Counted from the first letter of the stretch, positions 35,034 to 44,667 are shown. The stretch is DNA of 64,000 bases from JANQOH01 sp965243325 (GCA_965243325.1 CBDEUQ010000001.1:346467-410466), one strand, 5' to 3'. A program made the numbers and translations. Notes: generated from the sequence alone by a model not told the origin.

Positions 35034-36035
35034 TCAGGTGCAATCAACGGCCTCTGGTTTCAGTATCTCGATCGGATCCGACACTCGAACTTGATCTTGG
35101 TGTTCCTCGAGAATTTGGCACACATCCATCGATTTGATATCACCTTGCAACGCCGCTGCTAGTTTAGCAAATACAGCTCTCGGATCGACGGGTGGCAAAA
35201 TCGCAGCGATTTCTTTGCCAACATGGGTAAGGCCGATGACGTCGAGTCTTACTTCGCTGTCGAGATGTATGCGGAGACAGAGATCGCCCTCGAAAACCGC
35301 ATCGAATCCATTGGAATCGGGCTTGAACACATGGCATATGCCGCCGATTGGCGCCACATGATGAAGCAGCCCAACCTGCTCCAGAAAATTTAACCGATGA
35401 AGCCGATTCCCAGTGAGGTCTCTTGGACGAAGAATGTACTTCCCCATGATTCGAAACGCGGTTTCTTCTTGAAACGATAATGCTATCTGTCGATCCAATT
35501 CTGCGAGAAACCGCAAAGTCATAAGCGAAAATGAGCCAGGATTCCGAATCTCGCCTGCCAGCACTCTCGCCCACAGATCGCGGACTTTCTCCGTACTCGC
35601 CTTCTCCGCGTGTCCGCCGAAATAGTTGAGCCAGTCCGGATCGACCTCAGCTGATTCAGCTTTGGGCTCCGACCCAGTACGAGAACTAGGTGCCGTAAGG
35701 TATCCCAATGCTCGCTGCGCGACATTTTTCTTATTTGCGAGCAAGTGGATCTGCGATGTCACGACCTCGTGGATCAACCGGGCAGCGTCGGCATCACCGT
35801 CGATCATCCCCGCAAACCTGTCCGCAGCAGCGTCGAATACCGTCGCTTCCAGCCGGCTCCGGGATCGGACTCGGTTCGCATAGGTCTCCAACTTGGACAC
35901 CGGAACATCAAGCAGTGAGCCCAAGAGCCTGTCGAACGCTGCAATGGCTCTCGACTTCGCGTTGGCCGACAGACCGGAGTTGGTTATTCGGGCGTCGACG
36001 CTGACTTGGTTGGAAAGGTGATCTTCACGGTTCAT
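35034..36035 (-). CDS. DUF2806 protein
   Basis: 333 residues. The central block DPDWLNYFGGHAEKASTEKV, RDLWARVLAGEIRNPGSFS, then TLRFLAELDRQIALSF is the DUF2806 signature. The rest is helical with a mixed C-terminal domain. No transmembrane segment. DUF2806 genes turn up scattered in mobile and accessory regions; no activity is established. The ATG at 36035 (MNREDHLSNQ) is the first good start. It is convergent with the collar-like gene. Confidence 0.78.
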   Translation of the reverse strand: MNREDHLSNQVSVDARITNSGLSANAKSRAIAAFDRLLGSLLDVPVSKLETYANRVRSRSRLEATVFDAAADRFAGMIDGDADAARLIHEVVTSQIHLLANKKNVAQRALGYLTAPSSRTGSEPKAESAEVDPDWLNYFGGHAEKASTEKVRDLWARVLAGEIRNPGSFSLMTLRFLAELDRQIALSFQEETAFRIMGKYILRPRDLTGNRLHRLNFLEQVGLLHHVAPIGGICHVFKPDSNGFDAVFEGDLCLRIHLDSEVRLDVIGLTHVGKEIAAILPPVDPRAVFAKLAAALQGDIKSMDVCQILEEHQDQVRVSDPIEILKPEAVDCT

Positions 36036-36235
36036 GGACCGACGGCTTACCACTTCTCCGGCACCGCATCCAGATTAGTCGACATGGCCATCGTTGATCG
36101 TGGCCAGAACGTCATAAATCCACGTCCTCGAATCACGCGTTCCAGGCGAAACGGGCATGAAGCTCAACCTGCTGCTTGATTGCGCCGCAATCACTGCGTA
36201 GAGTCTCGTCCGATGGGGCAGCGGAGCGTATGGAC

Positions 36236-36478
36236 ATGGCGAGCATCACGATCCGCAATCTGGACGATGACGTAAAGACCCGGCTTCGCACACGGGCAGC
36301 CGGCAACGGTCATTCGATGGAAGAGGAGGCGCGGCTGATTCTGCGCGAGGCGGTCGGCCGGGAAGCCGAGCCGGAGAATCTGGCCGCCTTCATCCACGAG
36401 TGCTTCGCGCCCTACGGCGGCGTCGAGCTCGAACTGCCGCCGCGTGGACCGATGCGCGAGCCCCCGCGTTTCGACTGA
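36236..36478 (+). CDS. fitA: FitA/VapB-type ribbon-helix-helix antitoxin
   Basis: 80 residues. MASITIRNLDDDVKTRLRTR and GHSMEEEARLILREAV form the RHH DNA-binding and dimer domain; the C-terminal ECFAPYGGVELELPPRG would wrap the toxin. The ATG at 36236 has GGAG nine bases upstream; ATG 36230 is too close to it. The next gene starts 10 bases after the stop. Confidence 0.9.
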   Translation: MASITIRNLDDDVKTRLRTRAAGNGHSMEEEARLILREAVGREAEPENLAAFIHECFAPYGGVELELPPRGPMREPPRFD

Positions 36479-36488
36479 GGCGGTCGCA

Positions 36489-36911
36489 GTGCTGGTGTTC
36501 GATACAAATGTGCTGTCCGATCTGATGCGGCCCACGCCGAATGCCGTGATCGCGACTTGGGTCGCCGAACGGGCCACGGCGACCCTGCATCTTACCGCGG
36601 TCAGCGAGGCGGAACTGCGCTTCGGCCTTGCGATTATGCCGTCGGGCAGGCGACGCGACGGGCTGGCGCAAGGACTGGAACGGATGCTGCGCACCGGTTT
36701 CGCCAACCGCATTCTTCCGTTCGACAGTGCCGCCGCATCCGCCTATGCGGAAATTGCCGCCGCCCGGCGGGCGATCGGCCGGCCCATGCCGGAGGCCGAC
36801 TGCCAGATCGCGGCCATCGCCCGCTCGCGCGACATGGCGGTGGTGACGCGCAACGTGCGGGATTTTGCGGACGCGGGCATCGACGTGATAGACCCATGGA
36901 TGGACGCATGA
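36489..36911 (+). CDS. fitB: FitB/VapC-type PIN-domain toxin
   Basis: 140 residues from GTG. The four acidic PIN residues are in FDTNVLSDL, VSEAELRFG, PEADCQIAA and TRNVRDFAD. PIN toxins are RNases, often cutting tRNA. It pairs with the antitoxin just upstream and marks the right end of the accessory region; the conserved chromosomal block starts about 420 bases further on. Confidence 0.92.
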   Translation: MLVFDTNVLSDLMRPTPNAVIATWVAERATATLHLTAVSEAELRFGLAIMPSGRRRDGLAQGLERMLRTGFANRILPFDSAAASAYAEIAAARRAIGRPMPEADCQIAAIARSRDMAVVTRNVRDFADAGIDVIDPWMDA

Positions 36912-37333
36912 ACGGCTTGCCCGAATTCGCGTTGTGCCGGACCGCAAGGCGGGACCATGGTTCACTGGCGCAGCATATGACCCGGCGAACCCGACAGTGG
37001 CCAAGGCAGTCTCGACGCTTGAAATTGCCGTCCGGTGCCAAACGCCGCCGCTATCCGACCGAGTATTGAAAAAATCTGCATTCAGTTTGATGACTGATCC
37101 GGTATTTCCGACTGTATTCCACTTGATCCAAAGAAAAATATTCAACAAATTCAGTAAATTATACTATAGTCGCCCAAATTTCATAACACTTGACCCGGGG
37201 TCCAGCGCCAGCGGCACGACGCCCGCCGGGAAGCCCGGGCCGACACCACAACCCCCCAAAAACACGATTGCGGATTTTCCCGTACCACAACCGTAAACTG
37301 CGGCCCCATCCACAACCCGGCGCGGAGGCGCGA
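36912..37333. other. Accessory/core boundary with AT-rich tract and truncated REP-like copy
   Basis: 422 bases without a gene. Bases about 37060-37190 are AT-rich (ATACTATAG near 37161). They end at 37188, where a piece of the GC-rich element seen complete at 40407-40501 begins (CTTGACCCGGGGTCCAG, then GCGGCACGACG, to about 37245). The left end of that element, TGTCACCCCGG, is missing, so it was cut at the point where accessory DNA begins. The amidase promoter may be in the AT-rich part. Confidence 0.6.
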
Positions 37334-38686
37334 ATGAGTGCGGACTGGCATGGCATGAGCGCGGTCGCCCAGGGCGACGCCGTCGCCCGCGGCGACGTCG
37401 ACCCGCGCGAGCTCTGCGCCCACTACCTGGCGCGCATCGCGGCGCACGACGGCGCCGAGGCGATCTACCTCAGGACGACGCCCGACCGCGCTGCGGCCGA
37501 GGCCGAGGCGGCGGCGCGGCGGGTGGCCGAGGGCCGCCGCCTGAGCCGCCTCGACGGCGTGCCGATCGCCTGGAAGGACATCTACGACACCGCCGGCGTC
37601 GCCACCGAGATGGGCACGCCGCTGCTCGCCGGGCGCGTCCCCGACCGCGACGCGCGGGTGCTGGAGCGCGCCGCGCGCGCCGGCCTCGTCTGCCTCGGCA
37701 AGACCAACACCGTGCAGTTCGCGCTCGGCGGCATCGGCACCAACCCGGTGACGGGAACGCCGCCCAACGCCGTCATGACCGACGTGCCGCGCGCCCCCGG
37801 CGGCTCCTCCAGCGGCTCCGCGGCGGCGGTGGCGCACCGCCTCGCCGCCGCCGCCGTCGGCTCCGACACCGGCGGGTCGGTGCGCATCCCGGCGGCGTGG
37901 AACCGCCTCGTCGGCCACAAGACGTCGTTCGGCGCCCTGCCCAACGACGGCGTGCTGCCGCTGTCGGCGACCCTCGACACGGTCGGCCCGCTGTGCGTCG
38001 ACGTGGCCGACGCGGCGGCGCTGTTCGCCGTCTTCGCCGCGCGCCCGCCGGTCGACCTGGCGGCGGCCAGCGTCGAGGGCAGCCGCTTTCTCGTCGCCGA
38101 TGACGTGGTGTGGGACGCGGTCGATCCCGCCATCGCGGCGGCCGTGGAGGGGGCGCTCGACAGGCTCGCCGCCGCCGGCGCCGCCGTCGAGCGCGGGCCG
38201 GTGTCCGCCTTCGCCGAAATCGAGCGCTGCCTCAACGCCCACGGCGGCGTCGTCACCGCCGAGGGCTACGTCCAGTGGCGCGAGCAGATCGACGGCCACG
38301 CCGAGGCGATCGACCCCAACGTGCTCGCGCGCTTCCTCCAGGGCCGCGGCATGAGCGGCGCCGACGTCGAGACGGTGCGCGCCGCGGTGCGCGCCCTCGT
38401 GCCCGAGCTTTACCGCCGCATGGCCGGGTTCGACGCCGTGCTGGCGCCGACCGCGCCGATCCTGCCGCCGCCGCTCGCCGAGGTGGAGGCCGACGGCGAG
38501 GCCTACGCCCGCGCCAACATCCTGGCGCTGCGCAACACCCGCCTCGGCAACGTCCTGCCGTGCTGCGCGCTGACCCTCCCCTGCGGCGACCGCGGAGTCC
38601 CCGCCGGCCTCATGGCGATGCTGCCGGCCGGCGACGACGCCCGCCTGCTCCGCGTCGGCGCGGCCATCGAGCAGGCGCTTTCATGA
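37334..38686 (+). CDS. Amidase-signature family enzyme
   Basis: 450 residues. Lys of the catalytic triad is in PIAWKDIYDT, cis-Ser in GGSSSGSAAAVA, and the nucleophile Ser in GSDTGGSVRIPAA. These enzymes hydrolyse or transfer amides; GatA and AtzE are relatives, but there are no gatB/gatC genes beside it, so a stand-alone amidase is more likely. The ATG at 37334 starts MSADWHGMSAV; the open frame upstream comes from the repeat fragment. Confidence 0.9.
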   Translation: MSADWHGMSAVAQGDAVARGDVDPRELCAHYLARIAAHDGAEAIYLRTTPDRAAAEAEAAARRVAEGRRLSRLDGVPIAWKDIYDTAGVATEMGTPLLAGRVPDRDARVLERAARAGLVCLGKTNTVQFALGGIGTNPVTGTPPNAVMTDVPRAPGGSSSGSAAAVAHRLAAAAVGSDTGGSVRIPAAWNRLVGHKTSFGALPNDGVLPLSATLDTVGPLCVDVADAAALFAVFAARPPVDLAAASVEGSRFLVADDVVWDAVDPAIAAAVEGALDRLAAAGAAVERGPVSAFAEIERCLNAHGGVVTAEGYVQWREQIDGHAEAIDPNVLARFLQGRGMSGADVETVRAAVRALVPELYRRMAGFDAVLAPTAPILPPPLAEVEADGEAYARANILALRNTRLGNVLPCCALTLPCGDRGVPAGLMAMLPAGDDARLLRVGAAIEQALS

Positions 38687-38945
38687 CTGAAAATAGGGCA
38701 AAGTGACACCGAAACTCCAGATACTGATCGAATTTTAGTCATGTAGACCCGCCGCACCCGTCCCGCCGCGCCCGCGCCGGCGCGGAATCCGGCGCCGGGC
38801 GGCCGCGGCCGGCGACTCGGCACGATTCTTGATTGCCCTCCTCCATAACCCGCCCCGGCTGTCCGGCGGACGGCCGGGGCCGTTTGCGGTCGCGGCTCGC
38901 GGCGTCCCTCGGGGGCTGCGCGATTCGCCATACAGGAGGACGGGC

Positions 38946-40283
38946 ATGACCCCACGCGTCAGGATTCTGACGGCGGCCGGCGGCGCCTTGGCGGCTGCCG
39001 CGCTCGCCGGCGCCGTCGTCGCGCAGGAGGCGGCGGCGCCGGCCGGCGGCGCCGATGCGGCGGAAACCGCGTACATCTTCAATACCTTCTCGTTCCTGTT
39101 CAACGGCGCGCTCGTCATGTGGATGGCGGCCGGGTTCTGCATGCTCGAAGCGGGACTGGTGCGCAGCAAGAGCGTCGCGGCGATCTGCACCAAGAACATC
39201 GGCCTCTATTCGATCGCCGGCCTGATGTACTTCTTCCTCGGCTACAACCTGATGTACGACGGCGTCGACGGCGGGTTCTTCGGCAGCGTCGGCTGGCTCA
39301 ACTCGTCGGCGCCCGCCTACGCCGCCGGCGACTCCTATTCCGTGCCGTCGGACTGGTTCTTCCAGATGGTGTTCGTCGCCACCGCGGCGTCGATCGTCTC
39401 GGGCACCCTCGCCGAGCGCGTCCGGGTCTGGCCGTTCCTCATCTTCATCGTCGTGCTCACCGGCGTCATCTACCCGATTCAGGGCGCCTGGCAGTGGGGC
39501 GGCGGCTGGCTCAGCGATCTCGGGTTCAGCGACTTCGCCGGCTCCACCATCGTCCACTCGACCGGCGGCTGGGCGGCGCTCATGGGGGCCATCGTGCTCG
39601 GCGCCCGCAAGGGCAAGTACGCGGCCGACGGCACGGTGCGCCCGATCCCCGGCTCGTCGCTGCCGCTGGCCACGCTCGGCACCTTCATCCTCTGGCTCGG
39701 CTGGTTCGGCTTCAACGGCGGCTCTCAACTCGCCCTCGGCAGCGGCGACGACGCGGCCGCCATGTCGCAGATCTTCGCCAACACCAACCTCGCGGCCGCC
39801 GGTGGCGTCGTCGTCGCCATGCTCGGCAGCCAGGCCATCTACGGCAAGATCGACCTGACGATGGCGCTCAACGGCGCCCTCGGCGGCCTCGTGAGCATCA
39901 CCGCCGAGCCGCTCGCGCCGAGCTTCTTCTCGGCGGTGCTCATCGGCGGCGTCGGCGGCGCGCTCGTCGTCCTCTTCGTGCCGTTGCTCGACCGGCTGCG
40001 CATCGACGACGTGGTGGGCGCCATCCCCGTGCACCTGGTCTGCGGCGTCTGGGGCACGCTCGCCGTGCCGCTGACCAACGGCGACGCGAGCTTCGGGGCC
40101 CAGATCGTCGGCATCCTCGCCGTCGGGGCGTTCGTCAGCGTCGCCAGCTTCGCCCTCTGGCACGTCCTCAAGGCGACTCTCGGCATTCGCCTCGACGACG
40201 AGGCCGAGGACGCCGGCGCCGACCAGTCCGAGCTCGGCCTCGAGGCCTGGCCCGAGTTCGGCTCCGGCTCGCAGCGGATCTGA
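38946..40283 (+). CDS. amt: Ammonium transporter (AmtB family)
   Basis: 445 residues. A signal sequence (LAAAALAGAVVAQ) precedes eleven predicted membrane helices. Family marks include NTFSFLFNGALVMWMAAGFC, LEAGLVRSK, DSTGGW-like IVHSTGGWAALMGA and LGWFGFNGGS. It conducts ammonia/ammonium across the inner membrane. AGGAGG lies 7 bases before the ATG. No glnK (PII) gene is adjacent, which is unusual because amtB is normally paired with glnK. Confidence 0.93.
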   Translation: MTPRVRILTAAGGALAAAALAGAVVAQEAAAPAGGADAAETAYIFNTFSFLFNGALVMWMAAGFCMLEAGLVRSKSVAAICTKNIGLYSIAGLMYFFLGYNLMYDGVDGGFFGSVGWLNSSAPAYAAGDSYSVPSDWFFQMVFVATAASIVSGTLAERVRVWPFLIFIVVLTGVIYPIQGAWQWGGGWLSDLGFSDFAGSTIVHSTGGWAALMGAIVLGARKGKYAADGTVRPIPGSSLPLATLGTFILWLGWFGFNGGSQLALGSGDDAAAMSQIFANTNLAAAGGVVVAMLGSQAIYGKIDLTMALNGALGGLVSITAEPLAPSFFSAVLIGGVGGALVVLFVPLLDRLRIDDVVGAIPVHLVCGVWGTLAVPLTNGDASFGAQIVGILAVGAFVSVASFALWHVLKATLGIRLDDEAEDAGADQSELGLEAWPEFGSGSQRI

Positions 40284-40300
40284 CCCCGCTGCTCCGCTCC

Positions 40301-40349
40301 GTCCGGGGCGGCGGTCGAGCCCCACCCACCCTCGACCGCCACCCCGGAC
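40301..40349. terminator. Strong GC hairpin downstream of amt
   Basis: Nineteen-base arms at 40301-40319 and 40331-40349 with one mismatch and an 11-base loop, 18 bases after the amt stop. No T-run follows. The right arm overlaps a second palindrome (CCCCGGAC at 40342-40349, GTCCGGGG at 40359-40366). It could end amt transcription or be a repeat of the GC palindrome type. Confidence 0.6.
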
Positions 40350-40406
40350 CTCCGCTCCGTCCGGGGCGCCAGCCGAGGAGTCTTCACGCGCCGGCCGACC
40401 CTCAAC

Positions 40407-40501
40407 TGTCACCCCGGGCTTGACCCGGGGTCCAGAGCAAGCGGCACAGCGCTTCCGGGGAGACTGGGCCCCGGCTCTCCCTGCGGTCGGCCGGGGTGAC
40501 A
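40407..40501. repeat. 95-bp REP/MITE-like element with perfect 11-bp inverted ends
   Basis: Ends TGTCACCCCGG (40407-40417) and CCGGGGTGACA (40491-40501). The interior includes CTTGACCCGGGGTCCAG and GCGGCACAGCGCTTCC. A truncated relative lies at 37188-37245. No coding capacity. Short GTCACCCCGG...CCGGGGTGAC repeats are widespread in alphaproteobacterial chromosomes. Confidence 0.8.
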
Positions 40502-40617
40502 GGAAGAGGAAGCCGGCCCGCCTCCCCGCAACCGCCGCGTTCCGCCCGCCGCCCCTTGCACCGCGCCCTTCCGCTTTCTAGGCTCGCGGCCGTGTTTGTC
40601 GCCGCGGGCCGTGGAGC

Positions 40618-41808
40618 ATGATCAACGATCGTCTGGCGGCGCTGAGCGATTATCCGTTCCGGCGCCTGGCCGGGCTTCTGGGCGGGCTCGAGCCGCCGGC
40701 CGACGAAGCGCCGACGATCATGTCGATCGGCGAGCCGCGCCATCCGTTTCCCGCCCTGGTGCAGGCGACGCTTGCCGCCGCTGCCGCCGACTGGGGCCGC
40801 TATCCGCCGACCGTGGGCACCGCCGACCTGCGCGGGGCGTGCGCCGAATGGCTCGCCCGCCGCTACGCCCTCTCCGCCGGCGCCATCGACCCCGACACCC
40901 ACGTCCTGCCGTGCAACGGCACGCGCGAGGCACTGTTCACCGTCGCCCTGCTCGCGGTGCCGGAGGCCGTCGGCGGCGAGCGGCCGGCGGTGCTGATGCC
41001 GGACCCCTTCTACCAGGTCTACGCCGGCGCCGCGGTGCTCGCCGGCGCCGAGCCGGTGTTCGTCGAGGCCACCGCCGGCGGCGGCTTCCTGCCCGACTTC
41101 GCCGGCCTGCCCGAATCGCTGCTGCGGCGGACGGCGCTCGCCTACCTGTGCACGCCGTCGAACCCGCAAGGAACGGTCGCCGACCTCGCCTACCTGCGCG
41201 CCCTCGTCGCGCTCGCCCGCCGCCACGACTTCGTCCTCGCGGTCGACGCCTGCTACAGCGAGGTCTATCCCGACACGCCGCCGCCCGGCGTGTTCGAGGC
41301 CTGCGACGGGGATTTCGACCGCGTGCTGGCGTTCCACTCGCTGTCGAAGCGCTCCAACGTCCCCGGGCTGCGCTCGGGCTTCGTCGCCGGCGACCCGGCG
41401 CTGATGGCCGCCTACGCCAACCTGCGCAGCTACTCCGGCGGCGCCAGCCCGCTGCCGGTGATGGCGGCGGCGGCGGCGCTGTGGCGCGACGAGGCCCACG
41501 TCGCCGAGAGCCGCGCGCTCTACCGCCGCAAGTTCGACATCGCCGCCGAGCGATTCGCCGGCCGCCACGGCTTCTACCGCCCCGACGGCGGATTCTACCT
41601 GTGGCTCGACGTCGGCGACGGCGAGGCGGCGGCCCGGCGCCTGTGGACCGAGGCCGGAGTCAAGGTCATGCCCGGCAGCTATCTGAGCCGCGGCGGCGGC
41701 GGCGGCACGGGCCGCGGCCCGGGAACGCCCTATATTCGTATGGCACTGGTGCACGATCCGGCGACCACGGAGCGGGCGCTGTCCCGCGCCGCCGCCGTCC
41801 TGCGCTGA
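40618..41808 (+). CDS. dapC: DapC-type succinyldiaminopimelate aminotransferase
   Basis: 396 residues, fold-type I PLP enzyme. Start NDRLAALSDYPFRRLAGLL is typical of DapC. Motifs: IMSIGEPRHPFP, MPDPFYQVYAG, CTPSNPQGTV, VDACYSEVYPD and SLSKRSNVPGLRSGF with the PLP lysine. It would convert N-succinyl-2-amino-6-ketopimelate with glutamate in lysine/peptidoglycan precursor synthesis. Spacing to a good Shine-Dalgarno is poor (GGAG one base away). Confidence 0.88.
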   Translation: MINDRLAALSDYPFRRLAGLLGGLEPPADEAPTIMSIGEPRHPFPALVQATLAAAAADWGRYPPTVGTADLRGACAEWLARRYALSAGAIDPDTHVLPCNGTREALFTVALLAVPEAVGGERPAVLMPDPFYQVYAGAAVLAGAEPVFVEATAGGGFLPDFAGLPESLLRRTALAYLCTPSNPQGTVADLAYLRALVALARRHDFVLAVDACYSEVYPDTPPPGVFEACDGDFDRVLAFHSLSKRSNVPGLRSGFVAGDPALMAAYANLRSYSGGASPLPVMAAAAALWRDEAHVAESRALYRRKFDIAAERFAGRHGFYRPDGGFYLWLDVGDGEAAARRLWTEAGVKVMPGSYLSRGGGGGTGRGPGTPYIRMALVHDPATTERALSRAAAVLR

Positions 41809-41847
41809 GATGAACCGCCGGCCCGGGAGGGAAACGGGGAGGGAGAC

Positions 41848-42777
41848 GTGACCACACGTTCAGAGAGCGGGCGCCGGATTCCGCTGCTGCCCGCCGGCGT
41901 CGCCGCCGCCATCCGCCGCGCCGCGGTCGAGGCCGCAGGGATGGGCCTCGCCGTCGCCTCGGTTCTCGCACTGGCGGCGCTCGCCTCCTACAGCCCGGCC
42001 GACACGTCCTGGAACACCGCCGGCCACGGGGCCGCCGCCAACTGGCTCGGCGCTGCCGGCGCGTGGACCGCCGACTTCGGCCTGCAGATGTTCGGGGCGG
42101 CGGCGTTCTTCATCGCCGCGCTGCCGCTGGCCTGGGGCTGGCGGCTGTGGAGCGAGCGCCGGCTCGCCCGTCCGTGGCTCCGCCTCGCCGCCGCCCTCGC
42201 CGCCGCGATGGCGCTGCCGGCGGCGCTCACGCTCGCCCTGCCGCACGTCCACTGGCCGGTGCACGGCGGCGCCGGCGGCCTCGTCGGCGGCTTCCTCGGC
42301 GACCGGCTCGCCGGCCTCGCCGCAGCCGCCGGCGTGCACGGCGGCGTGGCCCAGGGTCTCGCGGCCCTCGTCGCGCTGGGCTCGGCCGCCGCCGCCCTCG
42401 CCCTCTCGCCCGCCGAGTGGCGCCGTCTCGGCCGCGCCGCCTGGGCGCCGGCGCGCTACGCCGCCGCCCGGCTGCGCTCCCGGCCCACACGGCGCCCGCA
42501 GCGCCCGCAGTCCCCCCAGCGCGAGACGCCGCCCGCGAAGCCGGCCGCCCGCGCCGCGCCGCGGCGGGCGCCGCGAATCGCGCCCGCGCCGCCGGCTGCA
42601 GCCGCCGCGCCCCGCTCCGAATCCGGCTCCGGCTCCGCCGCGGCGCGCGAGGCGGCGGCGGCCGACGGCGCCGACGGCGCGGCGGCGTTCGCCCTGCCGC
42701 CGCCCGACCTGCTCGCCGCGGCGCCGCCGCCGGCGGCGGACGCCCCCGACGACGAGGCGCTCGCCGCCAATGCGCGG
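41848..42777 (+). pseudogene. ftsK: FtsK, 5' part (membrane domain) of a broken gene
   Basis: 310 codons from GTG 41848 (GGGAG 2 bases upstream). Four predicted membrane helices between residues about 25 and 190 form the FtsK_4TM domain, then an Ala/Pro/Arg linker and the start of the motor region (FALPPPDLLAAAPP, DDEALAANAR). Homologues continue from NAR into the alpha domain (about 70 residues). Here the alpha domain is missing and the frame changes, so translation would run on into shadow sequence. FtsK pumps chromosome ends during division. Confidence 0.75.
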
Positions 42778-43951
42778 CGAGCTTCTCGACGCCCCCGCGT
42801 ACGCCCGCGCCGCGACGGCGCTGCCGCTCGTCCTCGGCAAGGACATCTCCGGCGCCCCGGTCGTCGCCGACCTCGGGCGGATGCCGCACCTGCTCGTCGC
42901 CGGAACCACCGGGTCGGGCAAGTCGGTGGCGGTCAACAGCATGATCCTGTCGCTGCTCTACCGCTTTTCGCCGGCCGAGTGCCGGATGATCATGATCGAC
43001 CCCAAGATGCTCGAGCTGTCGGTCTACGACGACATTCCGCACCTGCTGCATCCGGTGGTGATCGACCCCGCCAAGGCGGTGGTGGCGCTCAAGTGGGCGG
43101 TGCGCGAGATGAACGCGCGCTACCGCCTGATGTCGCACCTCAACGTCCGCAACATCGCCGGCTACAACAAGCGCCTCGCCGACGCGGCGGCCCGCGGCGA
43201 GACCCTCGACCGCACCGTGCAGACCGGCTACGACCCCGACACCGGCCGGCCGACCTACGAGACCCAGCCCGTCGACATGACCCCGCTGCCCTTCGTCGTC
43301 GTCGTCGTCGACGAGGTCGCCGACCTGATGCTGGTCGCCGGCAAGGACATCGAGGTCGCCATCCAGAGCCTGGCGCAGAAGGCGCGCGCCGCCGGCATCC
43401 ACCTCATCATCGCCACCCAGCGGCCGTCGGTCGACGTCATCACCGGCACCATCAAGGCCAACCTGCCGACGCGGATCAGCTTCCAGGTCACGTCGAAGAT
43501 CGACAGCCGGACGATCCTCGGCGAGCAGGGCGCCGAGCAGCTTCTCGGCATGGGCGACATGCTCTACATGGCCGGCGGCGGCAAGGTCGCGCGCGTCCAC
43601 GGCCCCTTCGTCGCCGACGGCGAGGTGGAGGAGGTGGCGGCCTTCGTGCGGGCGCAGGGGGTCCCCGACTACCTCGACTCGATCACCGCCGACGCCGACG
43701 GCGAGGGCGGGAGCGCGGCCGACGGCGGCGGCGGCCGGGCGAACTCCGGCGACGACCTGTTCGACCGCGCGGTGGCCCTCGTCGCGCGCGAGCGCAAGGC
43801 CTCGACCAGCTTCATCCAGCGCCACCTGTCGATCGGCTACAACCGCGCGGCGCGCATCGTCGAGCGGATGGAGGCCGAGGGCATGGTCGGCAAGGCCAAC
43901 CACGTCGGCAAGCGCGAGGTCCTCCTCCCCGAAACCGCGGACGACGCCTGA
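42770..43951 (+). pseudogene. ftsK: FtsK, 3' part (motor and gamma domains)
   Basis: 393 codons in another frame. Intact beta motor: LPLVLGKDISGAPVVADLGR, HLLVAGTTGSGKSVAVNSM (Walker A), VVVVDEVADLMLVAGKDIE (Walker B), IIATQRPSVDVITGTIKANL. The gamma winged helix is FDRAVALVARERKASTSFIQ, then GYNRAARIVERMEAEGMVG. An ATG at 42770 happens to open this frame, so a soluble motor fragment could be made. Sequence quality is high on both sides of the junction, which points to a deletion or an assembly fault rather than decay. Confidence 0.8.
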
Positions 43952-44016
43952 CCCCCGCCGGCCGGGCGGCGCCGCGATCTTGCGCCCGCGGACGCAACAG
44001 GCCACATAGGCATGTC

Positions 44017-44667
44017 ATGGGACATCTGGCGAAATGGCTCGCCGCCGCCGCCGCCGCGCTCGCGGCACCGGCCACGGCGGCGGCACAGGAGGCGGCGCCG
44101 TGGCCGTCGCCCGACGCCGCCGCCGTCGCCGCGGTCGAGAGCTATCTCAACGGCCTGCCGACGGTGCGCGCGCGCTTCGAGCAGAGTAACCGCGACGGCA
44201 GCACCGAGCGCGGCGTGATGTGGCTGTGGCGGCCGGGCCTGGCGCGCATCGAGTACTCGTCGCCGACCGACGTCCTGCTCGTCGCCGACGGGATGTGGCT
44301 GGTCTACTTCGACGCCGAGCTCGACCAGGTGAGCCACATCCCCATCGCCGCCGGCCCCTTCCGCTTCCTGCTCAACGAGCGGGTCAGCCTCGCCGGCGAC
44401 GACGTGCGCGTGCGCGCGCTGGAGCGCGACGGCGGCATGCTGCGGCTGACGATGGTCGATCCGCAAGCGCCGGGCGACGGGGAGGTGACGCTGGTCTTCG
44501 ACGAGGACCCGCTGGCGCTGCGGCAGTGGGAGGTGGTCGACGCCCAGGGCTATCTGACCGTCGTCCGCCTCACCGACGCCGTGCTCGGCGAACGCTTCGA
44601 GCGCGACTGGTTCTACTTCCCCGAGAGCGCCCGCACGCGCGACTTCCGCGTCGGCGAGCACGACTGA
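44017..44667 (+). CDS. lolA: LolA-like outer-membrane lipoprotein carrier
   Basis: 216 residues. A signal peptide (LAAAAAALAAPATAAAQ) precedes VESYLNGLPTVRARFEQSNR, GVMWLWRPGLARIEYSSPTD and WYVxFD-like MWLVYFDAELDQVSHIP, the LolA periplasmic half-barrel. It ferries lipoproteins from LolCDE to the outer membrane. The order ftsK-lolA is conserved in many alphaproteobacteria. ATG at 44017; the alternative ATG at 44012 is out of frame. Confidence 0.88.
   Translation: MGHLAKWLAAAAAALAAPATAAAQEAAPWPSPDAAAVAAVESYLNGLPTVRARFEQSNRDGSTERGVMWLWRPGLARIEYSSPTDVLLVADGMWLVYFDAELDQVSHIPIAAGPFRFLLNERVSLAGDDVRVRALERDGGMLRLTMVDPQAPGDGEVTLVFDEDPLALRQWEVVDAQGYLTVVRLTDAVLGERFERDWFYFPESARTRDFRVGEHD

Noticed and set aside
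38687..38945. Sigma-54 promoter for the ammonium transporter
   Set aside because: GGCAC and TTGC are present near 38820-38838, but the GG-to-GC spacing is 14 instead of 10.
41848..44667. A single frame running from the ftsK start through the lolA stop
   Set aside because: After 42777 it reads Arg-rich shadow of the FtsK motor, then happens to be in frame with LolA. LolA has its own start and signal peptide at 44017, so this is not a fusion.
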